DNA of 64,000 nucleotides from Pandoraea pnomenusa (GTDB taxonomy: Bacteria > Pseudomonadota > Gammaproteobacteria > Burkholderiales > Burkholderiaceae). Positions 53,216 to 62,187 of this stretch are shown piece after piece (the first letter of the stretch is position 1; each line of letters starts with the position of its first letter). The stretch covers positions 2,046,001 through 2,110,000 of the forward strand of contig NZ_CP009553.3 of the NCBI RefSeq assembly GCF_000767615.3, read 5' to 3'. A model generated the notes under the pieces. It did not search any database, was not told the origin of the DNA, and worked only from the letters and a program-made list of their open reading frames with translations. Position numbers and translations under genes: made by a program.

Positions 53216-55639
53216 ATGAGTCATGCGAAATCTCCGGCCGCGTCCATCGCTGCGGATGAACCCAAAGCGGGGGAGCCGAAGCCCGAACGCAAGAAAAAGA
53301 AGGGCGAAAGCGCCACGCGGCAGTACATCGACGCGCTGCTCGAGCAGTCGTACCGGCATCTTTTCGGTCCGACGGCCACGCCCGAGCAGCCGCGCAAGCA
53401 CGAGGTCGTCTCGATCGCCCGTCTGAAGGGCATGCTTGGGGAATACCTCAAGGAAAGCGACCTCGCGCAGATCAAGGAGGCATTCCAGTTCAGCGATGAA
53501 GCCCACCTGGGCCAGTATCGCCAGAGCGGACAGCCTTACATCACCCATCCCGTCGCCGTTGCCGAAATCTGTGCCGAGTGGAAACTCGACGCGCAGTCGA
53601 TCATGGCCGCGCTGTTGCACGACGTGATGGAAGACCAGGGCGTGACGAAGGCCGAACTCGCCGAGCGATTCGGGCCGAAGGTCGCGGAGCTGGTCGACGG
53701 TCTGTCGAAACTCGACAAGATGGAGTTTCGCAGCCGGGAAGAGGCGCAGGCCGAGAGCTTTCGCAAGATGCTGCTGGCGATGTCGCGCGACGTTCGCGTG
53801 ATCCTCGTCAAGCTTGCCGATCGGCTGCACAACATGCGCACGCTGGGCGTGACCTCGACGGAGAAGCAGCGCCGTGTGGCGCGCGAAACGCTCGACATCT
53901 ACGCGCCCATCGCCCATCGTCTGGGCCTGAACAACACCTATCGCGAGCTGCAGGACCTGAGCTTCGCGAACTATTACCCGCGTCGCTACGCCGTGCTCGA
54001 CAAGGCCGTGAAGGCCGCGCGCGGCAATCGGCGCGAGGTCGTGAGCAAGATTCTCGACGCCGTCGAGAAAGCCCTGAAGGACGGCGGCGTGAGCGCCGAC
54101 GTCTTCGGACGCGAGAAGACGCTCTTCAGCATCTACAACAAGATGCAGGAAAAGCAGCTGTCGTTCTCGCAGGTGCTGGATGTCTACGGTTTCCGTGTCG
54201 TGGTCGAGTCCAACGCGCAGTGCTACCTGGCGCTGGGCGTGTTGCACGCGCTGTACAAGCCGGTGCCGGGCAAGTTCAAGGACTACATCGCCATCCCGAA
54301 GGTCAACGGCTACCAGTCGCTGCATACCACGCTGGTCGGCCCGTTCGGGACCCCCATCGAATTCCAGATTCGCACGCGCCGCATGCACGAGATCGCGGAA
54401 GCGGGCGTGGCGGCGCATTGGCTGTACAAGAACGGCGGCGCCGACATGAACGACGTGCAGAAGCACGCGCATCAATGGCTGCAGTCGCTGCTCGACATTC
54501 AGAGCGAGACGGGCGATTCCACAGAATTTCTCGAACACGTCAAGGTCGACCTGTTCCCCGACGCCGTCTACGTCTTCACGCCCAAGGCGCGCATCATGGC
54601 GCTGCCGCGCGGCGCCACCGCGCTCGACTTCGCCTACTCGGTGCACAGCGATCTGGGCAACCAGTGCGTGGCCGTGAAGATCAACAACGAGTTGCTGCCG
54701 CTGCGCACGGAGCTCAAGAACGGCGATATCGTGGAAGTCATCACCGCGCCTTATTCGAAGCCGAACCCGGTGTGGCTCGGTTTCGTTCGCACCGGCAAGG
54801 CGCGCTCGGCCATTCGCCATTACCTCAAGACGATGCGCTTTGCCGAATCGGTGCAGCTGGGCGAACGCCTGGTCGAGCAGGCGCTCAAGGGGTACGGCCT
54901 GACGATGGCAGAGATTACCCCGGAGATCTGGGACAAGCTCGCGCAGTGGACGGGCAACAAGGATCGACAGGACATTTTTGCCGACATCGGTCTCGGACGC
55001 CGTGTGGCCGCCGTGCTGGCCAAGCGCCTCGCGGTGCTTTCGTCGGGCAAGGAAAGCGAGAACGACACCGACAGCCCGGACGATGCGGACTCGCCGCGCA
55101 ACGGCGAGGAGACCGTCGGGCCGCCAGTGCTCATTACCGGCACGGAAGGCATGTCGGTGCAGTTCTCGTCATGCTGTCGTCCGATTCCGGGTGACGCCAT
55201 CATGGGCTACATCGGCATCGGGCTGGGCATGGCGATTCATACGACCGAATGCCCCGTGGCGCGTCGCATCCATCGCAAGGACCCCACGCGCTGGATCGAC
55301 GTGGCATGGGCGCCGCAGCCTGGTCGACTGTTCGACGTGGGCATCAAGGTGCTGGTGCGTCACAACCGTGGCGTGTTTTCTCGGGTCGCGGCCGATATCA
55401 CGGCATCGGACGCCAACATCGTGCACATTGGAATGGACGAAGTGGTGCCCGACGAATCCGCCACGCTGCGATTCCTCATTCAGGTCAGCGACCGGGTGCA
55501 TCTGGCCAACGTGATGCGGCGCGTGCGCGTGAACCCGGATGTCATGCGCGTGGCGCGCGAGCGGCCGAGCGAGCGTCATCAGGAAGAGGTGCGAGCCAAT
55601 CACGCCATGCGCATCACGCGCGAGCGCGGCGACTACTGA
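53216..55639 (+). CDS. spoT: Bifunctional (p)ppGpp synthetase/hydrolase
   Basis: An 807-residue RelA/SpoT homologue. The order is: low-complexity N-terminus (about 35 residues with KPERKKKKGES), HD hydrolase domain with H135-D136 in LLHDVMED, synthetase domain (FSIYNKMQEKQL; DVYGFRVVVES; AIPKVNGYQSLHTT), TGS domain (VYVFTPKARIMALPRGATA), a linker rich in Asp/Ser/Glu, a zinc-finger-like segment with FSSCCRPIPGD, and a C-terminal ACT domain. Since the HD residues are intact it should hydrolyse as well as make ppGpp, that is SpoT and not RelA. It ends 13 bases from convergent greB. Confidence 0.96.
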   Translation: MSHAKSPAASIAADEPKAGEPKPERKKKKGESATRQYIDALLEQSYRHLFGPTATPEQPRKHEVVSIARLKGMLGEYLKESDLAQIKEAFQFSDEAHLGQYRQSGQPYITHPVAVAEICAEWKLDAQSIMAALLHDVMEDQGVTKAELAERFGPKVAELVDGLSKLDKMEFRSREEAQAESFRKMLLAMSRDVRVILVKLADRLHNMRTLGVTSTEKQRRVARETLDIYAPIAHRLGLNNTYRELQDLSFANYYPRRYAVLDKAVKAARGNRREVVSKILDAVEKALKDGGVSADVFGREKTLFSIYNKMQEKQLSFSQVLDVYGFRVVVESNAQCYLALGVLHALYKPVPGKFKDYIAIPKVNGYQSLHTTLVGPFGTPIEFQIRTRRMHEIAEAGVAAHWLYKNGGADMNDVQKHAHQWLQSLLDIQSETGDSTEFLEHVKVDLFPDAVYVFTPKARIMALPRGATALDFAYSVHSDLGNQCVAVKINNELLPLRTELKNGDIVEVITAPYSKPNPVWLGFVRTGKARSAIRHYLKTMRFAESVQLGERLVEQALKGYGLTMAEITPEIWDKLAQWTGNKDRQDIFADIGLGRRVAAVLAKRLAVLSSGKESENDTDSPDDADSPRNGEETVGPPVLITGTEGMSVQFSSCCRPIPGDAIMGYIGIGLGMAIHTTECPVARRIHRKDPTRWIDVAWAPQPGRLFDVGIKVLVRHNRGVFSRVAADITASDANIVHIGMDEVVPDESATLRFLIQVSDRVHLANVMRRVRVNPDVMRVARERPSERHQEEVRANHAMRITRERGDY

Positions 55640-55652
55640 CCGACGGCGGTCG

Positions 55653-56216
55653 TCACTCGGACGGCGGCGGATAGCGCACGTCGAGAATCTCGATCTGATC
55701 GAGTCCGGCCGGCGTGCGAAGCGGTACGGTGTCGCCGACCTTCGCCTTGGTGATGGCGCGAGCGATCGGCGAAATCCAACTCACGTGACCCCGTTCGAGA
55801 TCGACCTCGTCGATGCCGACGATCATGATCGTGTGCTCGTCTCCCTTGCCGTCGGCGTACGTGACTTCCGCGCCGAAGAACACCTGATCGACATTCTCCT
55901 GACGACGCGTGTCCACCACTTCGGCGTTGTCCAGCCGACGTGTCAGGAAGCGGATGCGCCGGTCGATTTCCCGCAGGCGCCGCTTGCCGTAGATGTAATC
56001 GCCATTTTCCGAGCGGTCGCCGTTGGACGCCGCCCAGGACACGATCTTCACCACCTCCGGGCGCTGATTGTCGATGAGGTCGAGCAACTCGTCCTTCAGG
56101 CGGCGGTAGCCCGTCGGCGTGATGTAATTCTTGGTGCCCGGTGGAATCGGCGGTGCGCCGGCGTCGAGATCGTCGTCGTCGTCGCCGGTGTCTTCCTTGA
56201 CGAAGGCCTTGTTCAT
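55653..56216 (-). CDS. greB: Transcription elongation factor GreB
   Basis: The 187-residue protein is longer than GreA (158) because of an acidic N-terminal extension (FVKEDTGDDDDDLDAGAPP). It then has the coiled-coil tip region (NGDRSENGDYIYGKRRLREI) with the two acidic residues (D and E) that promote backtracked-RNA cleavage, and the C-terminal FKBP-like domain (WISPIARAITKAKVGD). ATG 56216 is the family-type start; another ATG four codons upstream is possible. Confidence 0.95.
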   Translation of the reverse strand: MNKAFVKEDTGDDDDDLDAGAPPIPPGTKNYITPTGYRRLKDELLDLIDNQRPEVVKIVSWAASNGDRSENGDYIYGKRRLREIDRRIRFLTRRLDNAEVVDTRRQENVDQVFFGAEVTYADGKGDEHTIMIVGIDEVDLERGHVSWISPIARAITKAKVGDTVPLRTPAGLDQIEILDVRYPPPSE

Positions 56217-56404
56217 AAGCGGATGCACGCGTCACGCGTGCGGGTAATGTCATGGGATTCCTGCATTATAGGATCGATGGGCGCGGCGCATGTGCGCAGC
56301 ATGCGCCGCGTCGCGGCAATCATGCGCAGGTGTCATGGAGCCGGCCCGCAATGTCCTCTACAATCGCTTCACCCAGTCCCCCAAGACCGCAGGAGAAATG
56401 CGCC

Positions 56405-57304
56405 ATGACCGATTCCACGAGCCCCTTCCTTGCCGTACTCAAGCCGCACACGAGCGACATCGGCGCCTTCACCGTGCAGCGCAGTCTGCCGAGCCTGCCG
56501 TTCAAGACGGTCGGGCCATTCATCTTTTTCGATCACATGGGGCCGGCCACGCTCGCGCCGGGGCAGGGCATGGACGTTCGCCCGCATCCGCACATCGGTC
56601 TTGCCACGGTCACGTATCTTTTCGACGGCGAAATCTGGCACCGCGACAGTCTCGGCAGCGATCAACGCATCACGCCGGGCGCCGTGAACTGGATGACCGC
56701 CGGGCGGGGCATCGTGCATTCCGAGCGTACCCCGGACGACGTGCGCGAGCGCGGCGGCGACGTGCACGGCATCCAGACGTGGGTGGCGCTGCCGCAGGCC
56801 GACGAAGAGGCCGAACCCACGTTTGCGCACCACGAGGCGTCGTCGTTGCCCGACATCTTCCAGCCGGGCGTGCACATGCGTCTGATTCTGGGAACGGCCT
56901 TCGGTGAGACTTCGCCGGTGAAAGTGTTTTCGCCGATCTTCTACCTGGCCGTCGACATGGCTCCCTGTGCCGCGTTCGTGCTGCCGCCCGAGTATGCCGA
57001 GCGCGCGGTCTATACCGTCGAGGGCGAAGTGACGGTCAACGACGAAGTGCTGCCCGAGCAGCGCATGGGCGTACTCGCGCCCGGGACCGACGCGCGCATC
57101 GTGGCGGGCGATCGACCGGCGCGGCTGATGCTGCTCGGCGGCGCGCCCCTCGACGGCGATCGCTTCATCTTCTGGAACTTCGTGTCATCGAGCCGTGAGC
57201 GGATCGAACAGGCCAAGGCCGCATGGACGGCCCAGCAGATGGGCAAGGTCCCGGGCGAGACGGAGTGGATCCCGCTGCCAGAGCGCAAGCCGGCGGCATC
57301 CTGA
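56405..57304 (+). CDS. Pirin family protein
   Basis: A 299-residue bicupin. The N-terminal metal site shows VRPHPHIGLATVTYLFDGEI and GRGIVHSERT, with the histidines and glutamate that bind iron in pirins. The C-terminal Pirin_C domain contains YAERAVYTVEGEVTVN and LLGGAPLDGDRFIFWNF. Bacterial pirins such as YhhW can act as quercetin dioxygenases or stress modulators. ATG 56405 is preceded by aggagaaa. A TACAAT box at 56359-56364 may be part of its promoter. A strong terminator follows. Confidence 0.93.
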   Translation: MTDSTSPFLAVLKPHTSDIGAFTVQRSLPSLPFKTVGPFIFFDHMGPATLAPGQGMDVRPHPHIGLATVTYLFDGEIWHRDSLGSDQRITPGAVNWMTAGRGIVHSERTPDDVRERGGDVHGIQTWVALPQADEEAEPTFAHHEASSLPDIFQPGVHMRLILGTAFGETSPVKVFSPIFYLAVDMAPCAAFVLPPEYAERAVYTVEGEVTVNDEVLPEQRMGVLAPGTDARIVAGDRPARLMLLGGAPLDGDRFIFWNFVSSSRERIEQAKAAWTAQQMGKVPGETEWIPLPERKPAAS

Positions 57305-57355
57305 GGCTTCCCGGGGAATCGCTAGCCAGCGTGCGCGTCGTATTGTCGGAAGCGA

Positions 57356-57394
57356 AACGCCTGCCGCCGAATCGTTCGGCGGCAGGCGTTTTTC
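57356..57394. terminator. Strong terminator between pirin and antiporter genes
   Basis: A perfect 16-bp stem (from AACGCCTGCCGCCGAA) with loop TCG is followed by TTT on the plus strand and, because AA precedes the stem, weakly on the minus strand too. It separates two convergent genes and probably ends transcription from both sides. Confidence 0.88.
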
Positions 57395-57424
57395 ATGACG
57401 GCGCTCGCACCGCCGGCATGCGGA

Positions 57425-59971
57425 TCATGCACTGAGCACGATCACCGAACAGCGGCGCTCCTCGAGCAGGCGGTGCGAGACGGCACCGAAGTTCAGGCGA
57501 TCGCCGAAACGCGGCTGCACGCCGAGTACCAGCAGATTGTGTTTGCCGTGGTGAATCTGGTGCAGCACGGCGTCGTCGACCTTGCCGCCCGCGAGCAGAC
57601 GCGTGCGCAGTTTCACGCCGTTTCGCTTGGCGAGCGCGTGCAGATTCTCGAGCATGGCCGCCTCCGCGGCGTCCGGGCGCAACACGCGAGGCCGCCAGCG
57701 CCGATGCAGCATGCCCGGCGCCACTCGCGCCGAGACGTGCAGGGCGGTCACCGGTGCGTTGGCGGCTCGCGCCAGCGTGATGGCGAGTTCGGCGGCATGC
57801 CGTGAGTCGTCCGTGCCCGAAACCGGCACGAGGATATTAAGCGGCGCATCGGGCTTGCGCGCGTGGTCGCCGTGGGCGAGCACGATGCCGATGGCACCGT
57901 CGAACGCCTTGGTGAGGGGCAGCACGCCCTTGGGCAACGGCAATGGCGGAACGTCGGAATCCGACTCCGACGCCTGCCCCGGCGTGTCGAATCCGGTGAT
58001 GACGAAGCCGTAACCCTTGGCGATTTCGTCCGAGATGCGTGCGGCTTCGTGGCTGAGGTCCGGCTGTGCCGCCGCCTCCTCGCGCACCGCGTCCGACGGG
58101 TCGCTCGCGACGAATTCACCGGTCTCGCTGGCCTCGCTCACGCGCTTGTCGTCATGCGCTTCGCCAACAGGTTCGTGTTTCGGCACGTCTGTCGACTTGC
58201 CACGGCGGCTGGCGTCGCCAGCGTTCTCGTCGCCGGCCTGGCCGTCGTCGCTTTCCTTGACGGGGCCGTGGGGCAGGTCCGGCGTCTTCGGCGGCGCCTT
58301 GCCGGTGCGCTCGCGTAGCACGAGGCGAGCGGCCTCGCGCGACGGATTGGTGCCGGTGTCGTCCTTGACGCCGGGGGTCCCCGGTGCGCGGGGGATAGCG
58401 ATTTGCGCAGCGGCCAATGCGATGTCGTAGGCGTCACGACCGGCGCCTTCCTCGTCGGCACCGATCGCCGACTTGTCCTTCGCCGGCCGCGCGGGCGAGC
58501 GTGCCGGTTCGGCGACTTCACGGGCGGTCCTGCCGCCGTCCGTGGGCGCCGCCGACGGGGCGAGCACTGTGGTGAGCGTGCCGCGAACCCCGGCCGTCAG
58601 TCCGGCGATCCAGGCGGCGAAGCGCCCATTGGCGCTGCCGTCGACGGCGACGAGAATGCGCTCGACATTCGGCAGGAAGTCCTTTTCCTCGGCCGCCTCC
58701 TTCTCGAGTCGTGCCTTCTCCTGCGCCGAGAGTGGAATGCGCACCAGCGCGCGTCGCAGCACCGGCGGCATGATGAGGGTGGTGATGAGCGCCATGATGA
58801 CGATCATCGTGAACAGATCCTGGCTGAGCACGCCGAGCGACAGGCCGATGCTTGCCACGATGATCTCGGTCGAGCCGCGCGCGTTCATGCCGGTGGCCAA
58901 CGCGAGTGCCTCGGCCGAGGACATCCCGCCAAGGCGCCCGCCCGCAAAGCAGCCGGTGAACTTGCCGACGCTCGCGATCAGGATCAGGCCCGCAACGAGC
59001 CCGAGCATGCGCCAATCGAGCAGAATCGTCAGGTCGACGGACAGCCCCGCCACGCCGAAGAAAACCGGGGCGAACAGGGCGACGATCAGACCGCGCAACT
59101 GTGCTTCGATCTGCTCGGAGAGAATGGGGGACTGCCCGATCATCACGCCGGCCATGAATGCACCGAGCGCGGTATGCACGCCGAGGCGGTCGGTGGCAAG
59201 CGCGAGCACGAAGGTGATCACGAGAATCGCGCTGAGTACCGGCATCTCGACGGTGAAACGGTCGTTCGTCCAGCGAATCGCCACGGCCACCGCGCGCTTG
59301 CCGACGGTGAAGCACAGCACGATGAACAACAGTGTGCCGCCCAGGCTGAACGCCAGATGCCCGAGGTCGATCGTGCCGCTCGCGCCCAGGCCGGCAATGA
59401 CCGCGATGATGATCCACCCGGTGGTGTCGTCCAGAATGGCCGCCGCGAGAATGATCTGCCCGATGTTGCGGCGCAGGTAGTCGACCTCGCGGATGACCAT
59501 CGCCACGACCTTGACCGAAGAGATCGAGAGCGCGGTGCCGAGGAACAGCGATGTGACGAGACGGGCCTCGGGGTGCGGCAGCAAGCTGTCGGGCAGATGC
59601 CAGCCGAGTGCGAAGCCGCAGGCGAACGGAATCACCATGCCGCCCGCCGAGGCGAAAATCGCCATGCGCTTCATGCGCCGGACCAGCCCCAGATCGGTCT
59701 CGAGCCCGGTGGAGAGCAGCAGCAACAGCACGCCCAGCTCGGAGACGGCATCGAGCATCTTCTTCTGGGTATCGCTGTCGGGAAAGACGGCATGCTGCCA
59801 GGCGGGCAGCAGCGCACCGAAGATCGACGGGCCGAGCAATACGCCGGCGAGCAACTGTCCCATGACCGCCGGCTGGCGCAGGCGCTGCATGAGCTCGCCG
59901 AGCAAGCGGCCGACGAGAACGAGCAACAGCAGTTGGGTGAAGAAAATTGCCGTGCCGTGGCTTGCGTGCAT
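57425..59971 (-). CDS. CPA2 family cation:proton antiporter fused to UspA-type domains
   Basis: The 848-residue protein starts with about 12 membrane segments (residues 1-405) of the CPA2/Kef-type antiporter: LLAGVLLGPSIFGALLP, LLLLSTGLETDLG, and AAILDDTTGWIIIAVIAGL with the ion-binding DD pair. A first universal-stress-like segment (VERILVAVDGSANGRFAAW) sits at about 435-465. Then comes a long, Asp/Glu/Ala/Lys-rich, probably disordered insert. A second UspA-like domain closes the protein (NILVPVSGTDDSRHAAELAI, then VLGVQPRFGDRLNFG). Sodium or potassium exchange is likely; the Usp parts suggest nucleotide-dependent control. Confidence 0.88.
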   Translation of the reverse strand: MHASHGTAIFFTQLLLLVLVGRLLGELMQRLRQPAVMGQLLAGVLLGPSIFGALLPAWQHAVFPDSDTQKKMLDAVSELGVLLLLLSTGLETDLGLVRRMKRMAIFASAGGMVIPFACGFALGWHLPDSLLPHPEARLVTSLFLGTALSISSVKVVAMVIREVDYLRRNIGQIILAAAILDDTTGWIIIAVIAGLGASGTIDLGHLAFSLGGTLLFIVLCFTVGKRAVAVAIRWTNDRFTVEMPVLSAILVITFVLALATDRLGVHTALGAFMAGVMIGQSPILSEQIEAQLRGLIVALFAPVFFGVAGLSVDLTILLDWRMLGLVAGLILIASVGKFTGCFAGGRLGGMSSAEALALATGMNARGSTEIIVASIGLSLGVLSQDLFTMIVIMALITTLIMPPVLRRALVRIPLSAQEKARLEKEAAEEKDFLPNVERILVAVDGSANGRFAAWIAGLTAGVRGTLTTVLAPSAAPTDGGRTAREVAEPARSPARPAKDKSAIGADEEGAGRDAYDIALAAAQIAIPRAPGTPGVKDDTGTNPSREAARLVLRERTGKAPPKTPDLPHGPVKESDDGQAGDENAGDASRRGKSTDVPKHEPVGEAHDDKRVSEASETGEFVASDPSDAVREEAAAQPDLSHEAARISDEIAKGYGFVITGFDTPGQASESDSDVPPLPLPKGVLPLTKAFDGAIGIVLAHGDHARKPDAPLNILVPVSGTDDSRHAAELAITLARAANAPVTALHVSARVAPGMLHRRWRPRVLRPDAAEAAMLENLHALAKRNGVKLRTRLLAGGKVDDAVLHQIHHGKHNLLVLGVQPRFGDRLNFGAVSHRLLEERRCSVIVLSA

Positions 59972-60161
59972 GTGCCTCCTTGCGTGTCGTGAACCCCGCC
60001 GGCGACCTGCGATCGGAGCGGGAACCCGGAGCGCCGAAGCGCGTCCGTAACGATTTGCCCAGTTTTGCGATTACCATGCTTCAAGCTGACGGCCGTTTGC
60101 CATGCGTTTTTCCATGGGTAACGGCTGCCGTCCACGCAATTTACCACGCTCGACAGACCCT

Positions 60162-61016
60162 ATGATCGATACCAATCTCGCCAGTTTCGACGCCGACGTA
60201 CTGGCCGTCTCGCATCAGGTGCCCGTGCTGGCCGACTTCTGGGCGCCTTGGTGCGGCCCATGCAATGTGCTCGGGCCGTTGCTCGAAAAGCTCGAGGCCG
60301 AAGCGCAGGGCCGTATCCGTCTCGTGAAGATCAATGCCGACGAGAACGCGCAGCTTTGCGCGGAATACGGTGTGCGCAGCCTGCCGACGGTGGTGGCCTT
60401 TGTCGACGGCGAACCCGTCGACCAGTTCGTCGGGGCGCTGCCGGAAGGGCAGCTTCGCGAGTTCATCGACCGCATCGTGCCGAACCCGGCCGACATGGCG
60501 CGTCGTGTGGCGCGCGACGCGTTGGCCGAGGGCAGGCCGGAGGTGGCGCGCGACGCCTTGCAGGCGGCGCTGGCGCTCGACCCTGCGCACGACGACGTGC
60601 GTCTCGATCTGGTCGACGTGCTGCTCGGCATGGGCGACGCGGGCGCCGCGCGCGCCGAGCTCGCATTGCTCTCGCCGCGCACGGCTGCGAGCGGCGACGC
60701 CCGGATTGCCGCACTCGGCACGCGCATCGCGGCGGCCGAGCAGGCCAGCCATCTGCCACCCGCGCCGGAGCTGCTCGCGCGGGTGCAAAGCGAGCCGGAC
60801 AACCTCCAGGCGCGGCTCGATCTCGCAAATCGTTATCTGGCCGATCGTGCGTACGAACCGGCATTGCAGGCACTGCTCGATCTGGTGCGGCGCGATCGCT
60901 CGTTCGGTGACGACGCGGCACGCAAGTCGATGTTGGCCATCTTCGATGCGCTCGCCGAGACGGATCCGGCCACGGTGTCGGCGTGGCGGCGCAAGCTGAG
61001 CGCCGCGCTCAACTGA
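60162..61016 (+). CDS. Thioredoxin-TPR protein (CnoX/YbbN-like)
   Basis: 284 residues: an N-terminal thioredoxin domain with W30-C31-G-P-C34 and cis-proline in VRSLPTVVAF, then a helical tetratricopeptide-like part of about 170 residues (ARDALAEGRPEVARDALQAA; QARLDLANRYLADRAYEPAL). This is the layout of CnoX, a chaperedoxin that protects clients from over-oxidation and hands them to GroEL. E. coli CnoX lacks the CxxC pair; here both cysteines are present, so redox activity is likely. Confidence 0.92.
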   Translation: MIDTNLASFDADVLAVSHQVPVLADFWAPWCGPCNVLGPLLEKLEAEAQGRIRLVKINADENAQLCAEYGVRSLPTVVAFVDGEPVDQFVGALPEGQLREFIDRIVPNPADMARRVARDALAEGRPEVARDALQAALALDPAHDDVRLDLVDVLLGMGDAGAARAELALLSPRTAASGDARIAALGTRIAAAEQASHLPPAPELLARVQSEPDNLQARLDLANRYLADRAYEPALQALLDLVRRDRSFGDDAARKSMLAIFDALAETDPATVSAWRRKLSAALN

Positions 61017-61086
61017 TGTGCCCGGCGTTTCGACGTCTGGCGCTCCCGTGCTTCGCACTTCGTCACTTCGCGTATTGGGTACACAG

Positions 61087-61464
61087 ATGACTGCACCTTC
61101 GCTTATCACTTTCGCTCCCGCGCAGGCGGGGGAAGCCATCTTCGATCATCCGGCCGAGGCGCGCCGCGTGCGCGGCAATCCGCAGCGTATGACGCGGCCG
61201 TTCTATACCGACGCGCTCGGCGAATTCGATTGCGGCGAATGGACGTGCGAGCCCGGTGCCTGGCGCATCGCGTTCGGCGCGCATCGCCAGGAGTTCTTCT
61301 CGGTGATCGAAGGCCGGATTCGTATCAGCGATCTCGATGGCAACGCGTCGGAATTCGGCCCGGGCGACGCCTGTGTGATCCCGGCCGGCTTCGAGGGCGT
61401 GTTCGAGGTGCTCGAACCGGTGCGCAAGCACTTCGTGATGTTCGAGCGCAAGGCGGCCGCATGA
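61087..61464 (+). CDS. Cupin domain protein (DUF861-like)
   Basis: A single-domain cupin of 125 residues with EFDCGEWTCEPGAWRIAF, the motif-1-like HRQEFFSVIEGRIRI and motif-2-like FGPGDACVIPAGFEGVFEV. It is similar in style to the ureidoglycine/EutQ-like cupin_3 group. ATG 61087 begins the recognisable region. Its last codons overlap the start of the P-loop kinase gene (ATGA), so the two are translated together. Function unknown. Confidence 0.85.
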   Translation: MTAPSLITFAPAQAGEAIFDHPAEARRVRGNPQRMTRPFYTDALGEFDCGEWTCEPGAWRIAFGAHRQEFFSVIEGRIRISDLDGNASEFGPGDACVIPAGFEGVFEVLEPVRKHFVMFERKAAA

Positions 61465-62048
61465 CGCGCCTCATCTTTTTCTGCGGCCATGCCGGGGCGG
61501 GAAAGACCACGCTCGCCAAGCGTCTGATCCGTCCCCTCATCTCGCGCAGCGGCGAGGCGTTCTGCCTGCTCGACAAGGATACCCTGTACGGCGCCTACAG
61601 CGCCGCTGTCATGGGGGCGCTCACCGGCAATCCGAACGACCGCGACAGCCCGCTCTACCTGGAGACCCTGCGCGAGCCGGAATACGCCGGTTTGCTGGAG
61701 ACCGCCCGAGAGAACTTGCGACTCGGTGTGAACGTGCTCGTCGTGGGGCCGCTCTCGCGCGAACTGCGCGAAGGGCTGCTGTTCGACCGCGGCTGGCTTG
61801 GCGTGGACGATGACGTGGGCGTGCACGTGGTGTGGGTCGATCTTGACGAGGCGCGCGCGAAGGCCCGCATCGAAAGCCGGGGCAATCCGAACGACGCCTA
61901 CAAGCTCGAGCATTGGGAGGAGTATCGTTTGCGGCGCTTTCTCCCCCCGGCAGCGGCATTTCCCGGCCTGGTTCGTTTCGACAACACCGCACCCTCGCCG
62001 GAAGACGACGAGCAGTTGTTGCAGTCGCTGTTGGCGCACACGCGTTGA
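61461..62048 (+). CDS. Small P-loop kinase/ATPase
   Basis: The 195-residue protein has Walker A FFCGHAGAGKTTLAK at residues 6-20, a kinase-type acidic residue in CLLDKDTLYG, VNVLVVGPLSRELRE as likely Walker B strand, and a lid-type arginine-rich segment (VDLDEARAKARIESRGNPND). It looks like the AAA_33/predicted-kinase group, which phosphorylates small molecules or RNA ends. The substrate is unknown. Coupled by ATGA to the cupin gene before it. Confidence 0.82.
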   Translation: MTRLIFFCGHAGAGKTTLAKRLIRPLISRSGEAFCLLDKDTLYGAYSAAVMGALTGNPNDRDSPLYLETLREPEYAGLLETARENLRLGVNVLVVGPLSRELREGLLFDRGWLGVDDDVGVHVVWVDLDEARAKARIESRGNPNDAYKLEHWEEYRLRRFLPPAAAFPGLVRFDNTAPSPEDDEQLLQSLLAHTR

Positions 62049-62187
62049 TCGCCGCTGCTGTGCGGCCGGTGTCATACGCAAAGTGGGTTGGTCGGGAATT
62101 GTCCGAAAAGTCGCGCGTGGCGTGCGGGCGGGTGAGCCGACATTGCTAAGGTGTGGGCACTTTCCCCTTCAGGTGTCTGCGTCGACC

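Noticed and set aside
53578..55194. 538-codon plus-strand frame inside spoT
   Set aside because: It is the +1 shadow of spoT; the spoT frame carries all catalytic motifs without interruption.
58403..59992. 529-codon open frame antisense to the antiporter gene
   Set aside because: Composition (Arg, Asp, His, Gln) is that of a reverse-frame shadow, and the antiporter with its membrane segments explains the region.
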